Below, one piece after another: positions 58,280 to 64,000 of a DNA stretch of 64,000 nucleotides. This DNA is from Parafrigoribacterium mesophilum. Lineage in GTDB: Bacteria > Actinomycetota > Actinomycetes > Actinomycetales > Microbacteriaceae. The stretch is taken from positions 73,336 to 137,335 of the forward strand of contig NZ_JBDJAF010000005.1 of NCBI RefSeq assembly GCF_039652555.1, in the 5' to 3' direction. The translations under genes and the position numbers were made by a program. Each line of letters begins with the position of its first letter. Position 1 is the stretch's first letter. Below the pieces are notes generated by a model. The model saw nothing but the letters and a program-made list of their open reading frames with translations. It was not told the DNA's origin and did no database searches.

Positions 58280-59143
58280 TCAGCTCGCCACCGCGGTGGT
58301 CATGGTGAGCACCGTTGTGCCGTCGTCCGCGAGGGTCAGTGCCGCCTGCAACGCGCCGAGTTGCCCCAGCGCGCCGGCGTGTGTGCCGCCGCAGGGGATG
58401 CTCACCTCGCCGTCGGGCAGCGTGCACACCCACAAGCGGCGGTCGGTGAGCCGGTCGCCGTCCGCGTCGACGCGTACCGGCGCATCCGAGGCGATCCACG
58501 TGGCTAGCGATGCGTTCAGCGCGTCTTGGATCGTCGGCAAGTCGTCGGTGAGCGCCTCCGCGACGAAGCCCTTGCGTCGCAGCGACTTGTTCAGGCGGTA
58601 GGTGTCGATCGACCCGCGCGGCAGGATGCGCGACGAAGCGATCGCCGCGGCGTCAAAGTTCGGTGCGCCGAGCCCGTCGGCGGGCACCTCCTTGCTCCAG
58701 CGGTCTGCCAGCGCGCGGTTCAGTGCGAGCGCCGCCAGGTGGCATCCGGTGTGGCCGAGGCAGAGCGCGTTGCGATGTTCCGGGTCGACCGACACCGTGA
58801 CCGGCTGGCCGACCGCCGGTGGGTCGGTCACCAGGTGCGCCACCACGAACGCCCAGCCCTCGGCGCCGCGGCGCACCGAGACGGCGTCGCCCAGGTACAG
58901 CGCGGTGCCGTCGGTGGCCGCCACGACGCAGTCACGCACCGCGGTCGAGCCGCCCGCCCAGGACAGCGTCGCCAGGTCCGGCCCCTGATCCGGCCAGCCG
59001 GCGTCCACCGGATGGCAGGCGGTGGCATCCAACAGCACCGCGCTCAGCCCGTCGCCGACCGGCTCGACGTGCAGCACACTCGCCGCGCTCACCAGCGCCC
59101 CGGACGGAAAGGTGACGACGGTGTCGGTGCGGGGAAGCGGCAT
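58280..59143 (-). CDS. AlaX-type alanyl-tRNA editing protein
   Basis: 287 residues related to the AlaX / AlaRS editing-domain family. Metal-ligand motifs are visible: LGHTGCHLAALALN (HxxxH) and PCGGTHAG (CxxxH). The N-terminal beta-barrel region covers about 1-100. Such proteins hydrolyse Ser or Gly from mischarged tRNA-Ala. Length and motif order fit a free-standing AlaX. Confidence 0.82.
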   Translation of the reverse strand: MPLPRTDTVVTFPSGALVSAASVLHVEPVGDGLSAVLLDATACHPVDAGWPDQGPDLATLSWAGGSTAVRDCVVAATDGTALYLGDAVSVRRGAEGWAFVVAHLVTDPPAVGQPVTVSVDPEHRNALCLGHTGCHLAALALNRALADRWSKEVPADGLGAPNFDAAAIASSRILPRGSIDTYRLNKSLRRKGFVAEALTDDLPTIQDALNASLATWIASDAPVRVDADGDRLTDRRLWVCTLPDGEVSIPCGGTHAGALGQLGALQAALTLADDGTTVLTMTTAVAS

Positions 59144-59179
59144 GGTTCCATTCTGTCGCCTGCCGACCCCGGCTTCGCG

Positions 59180-59803
59180 TCACTGCCCGAGGCCGAGGAG
59201 CAGCCCGATCGCGATCGACATCATCACCGCGGCGATCAGGGCGTCGAGGACCCGCCATGACGCGGGCCGGGAGAACAGCGGCCGCAGCAGCCGCGCCCCG
59301 AAGCCGAGGGCGGTGAACCACAGGATGCTTCCGGCCGCGGCCCCGAGCCCGAACCACCAGCGGTCAGGGCCGTGCGTGCCGGCCACCGACCCGAGCAGCA
59401 CGATGGTGTCCAGGTACACGTGGGGGTTGAGCCAGGTGAGCGCGGCGCACGTGGCGATTGCCGCCCGCAGCGAGATCCGCGGCCCCGTGGCTGACGCGAT
59501 CAGCGCGGTCGGGGCCAGCGCGCGTCGGGCCGCCAGGATGCCGTACCCGACCAGGAATACCGCGCCGGCGATCCGGGCCACGATGAGCAGCCAGGGCGCG
59601 GCTTGCAGCAGCGATCCGAGCCCGGCCACCCCGACGGCGATGAGAATCGCATCCGAGGCCGCGCACAGCACCACGATCGGCAGCACGTGTTCGCGGCGCA
59701 GCCCCTGTTGCAGAACGAACGCGTTCTGGGCGCCAATGGCCACGATCAGCGACAACCCGAAGCCCAGCCCCGACATCGCGGACAGGAGGGCGACGGAACT
59801 CAC
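59180..59803 (-). CDS. LysE/ArgO-family amino-acid exporter
   Basis: 207 residues with six membrane helices: GLGFGLSLIVAIGAQNAFVLQQGLRREH (the LysE hallmark GxQNAF), HVLPIVVLCAASDAILIAVGV, TWLNPHVYLDTIVLLGS and a final VMMSIAIGLLLGLG. Exports basic amino acids such as lysine or arginine. No LysG regulator is adjacent. It follows the AlaX gene in the opposite gene order, 36 nt away. Confidence 0.9.
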   Translation of the reverse strand: MSSVALLSAMSGLGFGLSLIVAIGAQNAFVLQQGLRREHVLPIVVLCAASDAILIAVGVAGLGSLLQAAPWLLIVARIAGAVFLVGYGILAARRALAPTALIASATGPRISLRAAIATCAALTWLNPHVYLDTIVLLGSVAGTHGPDRWWFGLGAAAGSILWFTALGFGARLLRPLFSRPASWRVLDALIAAVMMSIAIGLLLGLGQ

Positions 59804-59933
59804 GCTTCGAATCTAGGGCAGCACGGACACGCACCGCGCATCGGCGACCGACCGCCACCGTCAACCCATTGACCGTGTCCGGGCTGCAGCGTAGCGTGCC
59901 CGGGACTCTTCAACAGCAAAGGAAGGACTGATC

Positions 59934-60386
59934 ATGAACACGAAGAATCGTCTCGGCATCCGGGGACTGGCCGTTCTCGGAGCCGTCGTGGCGCTCAGCG
60001 CCGTCAACCTGTCCGCTGCCGACGCGGATCCGGGTGGCGTTCCGGCCATCCCGCTCAACAACGGGCAAGAAACGACTGGGGCGAACACCGGCGCCAGCGG
60101 CTTCTTCACCTACACCATCTCGGGTGACGAGCTCTGCTACACACTGAGTGCCCGAAACCTGTCCGCACCGGCGGTGGCGGCGCACATCCACATCGCGCCC
60201 CGTGAAGTCGCCGGCCCGATCCTGATCCCGCTGACCGTCGGATCGGGCACCGAGTGGACGGTGCAGGCGTGCACGACCGCCGATCCTACCCTGCTCGGCA
60301 ACATCGCCGCCCACCCGCGGGACTACTACGTCAATGTGCATACGCCGACCTTCCCGGGCGGCGAGATCCGTGGCCAGCTCAAGTAA
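59934..60386 (+). CDS. Secreted CHRD-domain protein
   Basis: 150 residues: signal peptide (GLAVLGAVVALSAVNLSAADA), then the CHRD domain (about 36-150: IPLNNGQETTGANTGASGFFTYTISGDELCYTLSARNLSAPAVAAHIHIAPREVAGPILIPL ... YYVNVHTPTFPGGEIRGQLK). Two Cys may form a disulphide. Extracellular; function unknown. Strong AAAGGAAGG before the ATG. Confidence 0.85.
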   Translation: MNTKNRLGIRGLAVLGAVVALSAVNLSAADADPGGVPAIPLNNGQETTGANTGASGFFTYTISGDELCYTLSARNLSAPAVAAHIHIAPREVAGPILIPLTVGSGTEWTVQACTTADPTLLGNIAAHPRDYYVNVHTPTFPGGEIRGQLK

Positions 60387-60444
60387 CCGCAAGGTTGCGC
60401 GCGCCGGGACCGGCGGGACCCGGGCGCTTCTGTAGGTTGTCGGT

Positions 60445-61467
60445 ATGCCCAGCGAAGCGGTAGCGCTCCCGGTCCCCGGTCCACACGGTGAGCGTCAGGT
60501 GCGCATCTCCAGCCCCAGGCGGGTGCTGTGGCCGGAACTCGGGATCACCAAACTCGACCTGGCGAACTACATCGTGGCGGTGGGCGACGCGTTCGTGGCG
60601 GCGAACGGCGACCGGCCGGTGTCGCTGCAGCGGTTCCCCGAGGGCATCGACGGCGAGCAGTTCTTCTCGAAGAACCCGCCCAAGGGCGCTCCGGAGTATG
60701 TGCGCTCGGTGATGGTGGTCTACCCGAGCGCCCGGACGCATCCGCAGCTCGTGATCGACGAGCCGGCCGCGGCGGTGTGGGCGGTGCAGATGAACACCAT
60801 CGTGTTCCACCCGTGGCCCTCGCGCGCCGAGAACTCAGACAACCCCGACCAGCTGCGCATCGACCTCGACCCGCAACCTGGCACCGACTTCGACGACGCG
60901 GTGCCCGCGGCTCTCGAGCTGCGGGCGGTGCTGGCCGAAGCCGGCCTGGATGCGTTCATCAAGACCTCCGGCAATCGCGGCCTGCACGTGTTCGCACCGA
61001 TCGAACCGACGCGGGAGTTCCTGGACGTGCGCCACGCCGTCATCGCCGCCGCGCGGGAGCTGGAACGGCGGATGCCCACGGAGGTCACGACCGCCTGGTG
61101 GAAGGAGGAGCGCGGCAAGCGGATCTTCGTCGACTTCAACCAGGCCAACCGGGACCGCACCATGGCGGGCGCCTACAGCCCGCGCGCACTGCCGCACGCG
61201 AGTGTCTCGACGCCGCTGGAGTGGGAGGAACTGGGCAGCGCCGATCCGAAGACGTTCACGATCGGCACCGTGCCGCAGCGGCTGAGGCAGAACGGCGACC
61301 CGTGGGCGCGGTTCCACGAGCATCCCGGCAGCATCGATGTGATGTTGAGTTGGTGGCAACGCGACCTCGACGCGGGACTGGGCGAGCTGCCGTTCCCGCC
61401 GGACTACCCGAAGATGCCGGGGGAGCCGCCGCGGGTGCAACCCAGTCGGGCCCGCAAGCCGGAGTAG
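60445..61467 (+). CDS. ligD-pol: LigD-type polymerase/primase (NHEJ)
   Basis: 340 residues of the archaeo-eukaryotic primase-like LigD polymerase. The catalytic Asp pair is in RIDLDPQP; KTSGNRGLHVFAPI, YSPRALPHASVSTPLEWEEL and DFNQANRDRTMAGAYS are the family motifs. It fills DNA ends in non-homologous end joining. The ligase half is encoded separately at 62661, so LigD is split here. No Ku gene is in the window. Confidence 0.92.
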   Translation: MPSEAVALPVPGPHGERQVRISSPRRVLWPELGITKLDLANYIVAVGDAFVAANGDRPVSLQRFPEGIDGEQFFSKNPPKGAPEYVRSVMVVYPSARTHPQLVIDEPAAAVWAVQMNTIVFHPWPSRAENSDNPDQLRIDLDPQPGTDFDDAVPAALELRAVLAEAGLDAFIKTSGNRGLHVFAPIEPTREFLDVRHAVIAAARELERRMPTEVTTAWWKEERGKRIFVDFNQANRDRTMAGAYSPRALPHASVSTPLEWEELGSADPKTFTIGTVPQRLRQNGDPWARFHEHPGSIDVMLSWWQRDLDAGLGELPFPPDYPKMPGEPPRVQPSRARKPE

Positions 61468-61471
61468 CCCC

Positions 61472-61843
61472 CTAAAGCACCGCGCCGAGCCACAGACCCA
61501 CCGCGGCGACGAGCACGGCGGCCGCCAGCATCCCGAACGAGTTGAGCAGCGCCAGTGCGGTGTGATGCGTCTGCAGCAGCCGCACGGTCTGGAGGCTCGT
61601 CGTGCTGAAGGCGGTGAACCCGCCCACCAGTCCGACGCCGATCACGACGGTCCAGCTTTCTGGCAGCACCCGCCCGCCCGCAAGCCCGATGACCAGTCCC
61701 AGCACGAACGAGCCGGAGATGTTGATCGCGGACATCGCCACCGGGTAGGTCGAGGCGATGCGACGGTGCACGGATGCGTTGAGCAGCAGGCGCAGCGCCG
61801 CACCGACGCCGCCGGCGATGGCCATCAGGGCCGTGGCGATCAT
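61472..61843 (-). CDS. crcB2: CrcB fluoride channel subunit
   Basis: 123 residues with four membrane helices and the Fluc signature: GGVGAALRLLLN, NISGSFVLGLVIGLAGG and GLVGGFTAFSTTSLQT. The ATG overlaps the stop of the first CrcB gene (ATGA). Tandem CrcB genes usually form one hetero-dimeric fluoride exporter. Confidence 0.92.
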   Translation of the reverse strand: MIATALMAIAGGVGAALRLLLNASVHRRIASTYPVAMSAINISGSFVLGLVIGLAGGRVLPESWTVVIGVGLVGGFTAFSTTSLQTVRLLQTHHTALALLNSFGMLAAAVLVAAVGLWLGAVL

Positions 61844-62346
61844 GGGTGTGCCTCGTCCCGAACTGCCGGTGGCGCGCTGGGGTGCCGGTGGGTCGCGACC
61901 ACGATGCCGAGCCAGGTGGCGGCGGCGCCGGCGGCGATGGTGGCCATGCCGTACCCGACCGCCAGCAGCGGATGCCCGTGCCGGGCGACGGTGACGATGT
62001 CGACCGCCAGTTGCGCGTAACTGGTGAAGGCGCCGAGGAACCCGGTGCCGACCAGCAGCCGCACGGTGCGGCGCCGGCTGGATTCCGTGCCGTGCGCCAG
62101 GGACTGCAGCAGCAGGCCGAGAGCGAACGGACCGAGCAGGTTGACGATCACGGTTCCCGCGGAGACGGTCTGCCAACTCGGGGAGATCTCGACCAGACCG
62201 AACCGGGCCACGGTTCCGGCTACGCCGCCGATCGCGGCCAGCGCGAGGTCGCGGGGCCGGAGCCGGATCGGGACGGGCACGCCGGCGATGGTGCGGGAGA
62301 CTTCCAGGTCGCTGTTGATCGGCAAGACCGACGAGCGCACCATCAT
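61840..62346 (-). CDS. crcB1: CrcB fluoride channel subunit
   Basis: 168 residues: GGVAGTVARFGLVE, VNLLGPFALGLLLQSLA and VGTGFLGAFTSYAQLAVD, with four membrane helices. The N-terminal 30 residues and an Arg-rich loop are longer than usual. It is upstream partner of crcB2. I looked for a fluoride riboswitch upstream and did not find one. Confidence 0.92.
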   Translation of the reverse strand: MMVRSSVLPINSDLEVSRTIAGVPVPIRLRPRDLALAAIGGVAGTVARFGLVEISPSWQTVSAGTVIVNLLGPFALGLLLQSLAHGTESSRRRTVRLLVGTGFLGAFTSYAQLAVDIVTVARHGHPLLAVGYGMATIAAGAAATWLGIVVATHRHPSAPPAVRDEAHP

Positions 62347-62356
62347 CCCAGTATTC

Positions 62357-62388
62357 CACCGCCGCGCTGTTGCACCGCCGCGCTGTTC
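62357..62388. repeat. 16-bp tandem duplication upstream of crcB
   Basis: CACCGCCGCGCTGTTG at 62357 and CACCGCCGCGCTGTTC at 62373, followed by a degenerate third (CGCCGCTGCGC). It lies just upstream of the crcB1 start. Confidence 0.7.
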
Positions 62389-62465
62389 CGCCGCTGCGCC
62401 CCGCGAATTTCCGCCGCGCCGCCGCGTGCCGAGGCGATGTCGGTGGCTCGTTTTACGCTGGCGCC

Positions 62466-62657
62466 ATGGAAATCACGAACTGCCCAGATTGCGGCAATGA
62501 GATCATGAACACCGGCCTGGCGTTCTGGCCCGGCAGTGACGAACCGGTCGCCATCCTCGCCTGTCAGGGCGAAGACTGCGGATGGGTCGGCATCGAGTTC
62601 GAGGTTCTGTTCGGGCACAGTGGGGTGGAACGCGGTCTGGTCGCGTCCGTCGCGTAA
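62466..62657 (+). CDS. Small zinc-ribbon protein
   Basis: 63 residues: NCPDCGNEIMNTG at the start and LACQGEDCGWVGIEFE later, two C-x2/4-C knuckles of a zinc ribbon, and a C-terminal FGHSGVERGLVASVA. Convergent with the ligase gene; stop codons are 3 nt apart. Function unknown. Confidence 0.65.
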   Translation: MEITNCPDCGNEIMNTGLAFWPGSDEPVAILACQGEDCGWVGIEFEVLFGHSGVERGLVASVA

Positions 62658-62660
62658 CCG

Positions 62661-63713
62661 CTACACCAGCACCTGGCTCAGGTCGTAGGCGATCGGCCGG
62701 TCGAGCTGCTCAAAGGTGCACGAGCGGGCATCCCGGTCCGGACGCCACCGGTCGAACTGCACGGTGTGCCGGAACCGCATCCCTTCCATCTGGTCATAGC
62801 GCACCTCGATCACCCTGCTGGGTTCCAGCTTCACGAACGAGACGTCCTTGCCGGAGGAGAACCGGCTGCGGTCGGTCTCGCCAGTGACGATCTCGCCGTC
62901 GTCGTCGCGCAGCACGAGCGGCGCCAGCTCGTCGACGAGCTCGTGCCGGCGTCGGTCGCTGAACGCGGATGCGCCGCCGACGTTGCGCAGCTCGCCATCG
63001 GCGTCGTACAGTCCCAGCAGCAGCGAGCCCACCCCGCTGCCGCTCTTGTGCACCCGGTAGCCCAGCAGCACCACATCGGCGGTGCGATGGTGCTTCACCT
63101 TGAGCATGAGCCGCTTGCCCGGCGCGTAGGCGGCGGTCAGCGGCTTCGCCACGACGCCGTCCAGGCCGGCACCTTCGAACTCGACGAGCCACTGGCGGGC
63201 GAGTTCGACATCCGTGGTGGTCTGCGCCACGTAGATGGGGTCGGGAAGTTTCCCGGCGAGCTCCTCGAGGGCCTCCCGCCGCTTCGCGAACGGAGCGTCC
63301 AACATACTGTCCTCGCCCAGACCGAGCAGGTCGAACGCGACGAACATGGCCGGGGTCTCCTCCGCCAGCTTCCGTACCCGACTGTCGGCCGGGTGGATGC
63401 GCTGGGAGAGGGCCTCCCAGTCCAGCCGCTGCGCGCCCGGCTCGCCGGTGCGCACCACGATCTCGCCGTCGAGCACGCACGGTGTCGGCAGCAGCCGGCC
63501 GAACGCCTGGGTCAACTCCGGAAAGTAGCGGGTGAGCATCTTGGAGCCGCGGCTGCCGATCTCGGTGTGCTCGCCGTCGAAGTAGACGATGGCGCGGAAG
63601 CCATCCCATTTCGGCTCATAACTCAGGCCGCCCGGCACGCTGTCCTGCTCCGGGACCGCATCCACCGCCTTGGCCAGCATGGGCGAAACCGGGGTGGCGG
63701 AAGAAAGGAGCAT
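62661..63713 (-). CDS. ligC: ATP-dependent DNA ligase (LigD/LigC type)
   Basis: 350 residues. Nucleotidyltransferase motif I YEPKWDGFRAI (Lys about 35), motif III FVAFDLLGLGEDSM, motif IV GLDGVVAKPL and motif V KHHRTADVVLL. The OB-fold follows (about 230-350: FVKLEPSRVIEVRYDQMEGMRFRH). It seals ends after the polymerase encoded at 60445. ATG 63713 gives normal LigC length; the ORF extends 63 codons upstream without homology. Confidence 0.92.
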   Translation of the reverse strand: MLLSSATPVSPMLAKAVDAVPEQDSVPGGLSYEPKWDGFRAIVYFDGEHTEIGSRGSKMLTRYFPELTQAFGRLLPTPCVLDGEIVVRTGEPGAQRLDWEALSQRIHPADSRVRKLAEETPAMFVAFDLLGLGEDSMLDAPFAKRREALEELAGKLPDPIYVAQTTTDVELARQWLVEFEGAGLDGVVAKPLTAAYAPGKRLMLKVKHHRTADVVLLGYRVHKSGSGVGSLLLGLYDADGELRNVGGASAFSDRRRHELVDELAPLVLRDDDGEIVTGETDRSRFSSGKDVSFVKLEPSRVIEVRYDQMEGMRFRHTVQFDRWRPDRDARSCTFEQLDRPIAYDLSQVLV

Positions 63714-63798
63714 GTCTTGATCTTCCGCCTTCGGCCGCCGCGCCGAAAGGGCTTGAGGTGAACGTGCGGCGGCCGACCGGCCGCTGACACGGGCTAGG

Positions 63799-64000
63799 TG
63801 TACTGCCCAGGCAGGTTGGTTGAGTGGATGTGACGACACGCTGTAGTCGTTGTCGATGGTGAAGGACCTCCGGTCGTGGAGTGGAGCTGCTGAAGCATTC
63901 ACTCTTCGAACCAGGAGGTCCTTCGTGTCCCACGCTAATGCCGCTTTGACCCGCCGTCACCGTTTGCGGATCGCGCGTCTGATCGTTGACGATCATTGGC
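63799..64000 (+). mobile_element. IS481-family insertion sequence, left part only
   Basis: The region from about 63799 (possible left end TGTACTGCCC) through a stem-forming AAGGACCTCC (63857) / GGAGGTCCTT (63914) pair leads into a transposase start. The left boundary is a guess; the right end and target duplication are outside the window. Confidence 0.6.
63925..64000 (+). CDS. IS481-family transposase, N-terminal fragment
   Basis: 25 codons before the window edge: GTG start, then SHANAALTRRHRLRIARLI, ending VDDHW. This matches the N-terminus of IS481 transposases, which begin SHANA.LT...R.RLA..IV. with an HTH. AGGAGG is 7-8 nt upstream. The DDE catalytic core lies outside the window. Confidence 0.85.
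   Translation, partial: MSHANAALTRRHRLRIARLIVDDHW

Noticed and set aside
62347..62465. Fluoride riboswitch upstream of crcB
   Set aside because: The expected conserved core and pseudoknot were not recognisable; the region is a GC-rich tandem duplication.

Overview
The window is high-GC chromosomal DNA of an actinobacterium, most likely Microbacteriaceae. This is inferred from the GC-rich, densely packed genes, a DUF222/13E12-type HNH gene, an F420-type DUF385 nitroreductase, a Cox-type molybdenum hydroxylase cluster, split LigD-type repair genes and a partial IS481 element. I cannot name a genus. No rRNA, tRNA or CRISPR array was seen.

Positions 1-15100 look accessory: an HNH protein cut by the window edge, DUF4031, a compact nucleotide-chemistry locus (1401-9448), a GmrSD remnant lacking its N-terminal half, and several small unknown or membrane proteins. 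The centrepiece carries three thymidylate-synthase-fold proteins: a TS fused to an Nmad1/DUF1599-like domain, a divergent stand-alone TS homologue, and a metallophosphoesterase fused to a TS-fold domain whose catalytic Cys is Ala. Beside them are a 5-hmdU-kinase-helical / aGPT-Pplase-type protein, a holo-ACP synthase, a small possible carrier protein, and an XRE plus ImmA/IrrE pair. Five of these genes overlap or nearly abut behind a leaderless-type promoter with a perfect 7-3-7 palindrome between -35 and -10. I propose a chromosomal pyrimidine-modification or nucleotide-signalling/defence locus; its function is inferred.

Positions 15230-23350 hold a molybdopterin oxidoreductase with an unusual Fe-S motif and a helical partner, the DUF222 HNH gene, a DUF385 protein, and a divergent MarR/MMPL efflux pair with a textbook operator. 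Positions 23516-30980 are a Cox-type molybdenum hydroxylase cluster (coxG-M-L-S, VWA, MoxR, MobA-like), all on the minus strand. The CoxL active-site loop is not that of true CO dehydrogenase.

Positions 31300-48700 are housekeeping and stress genes: regulators, an F420-type NADP reductase, a NarL-family two-component system, SRPBCC proteins, DNA glycosylases (HhH-GPD, Mug/TDG), MGMT, a LON-domain protein, a copper-storage protein, a secreted M28 peptidase and an ArsR/SRPBCC/hydrolase operon. Positions 48781-63713 hold a PHP nuclease, a degenerate receiver/thioredoxin-reductase-like fusion, a PEP-synthase/Rph-like enzyme, PadR, TetR and CsoR regulators with visible operators, LysE, CHRD, LigD-type polymerase, twin CrcB and an ATP-dependent DNA ligase. 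The window ends inside an IS481-family transposase.

Intergenic DNA is rich in short repeats: one family of palindromic elements with CCTTTTCGGAC-type termini, a second family with a GATACG...CTCAACCACCGG pattern, two unrelated long inverted repeats, and several 12-18 bp tandem arrays.
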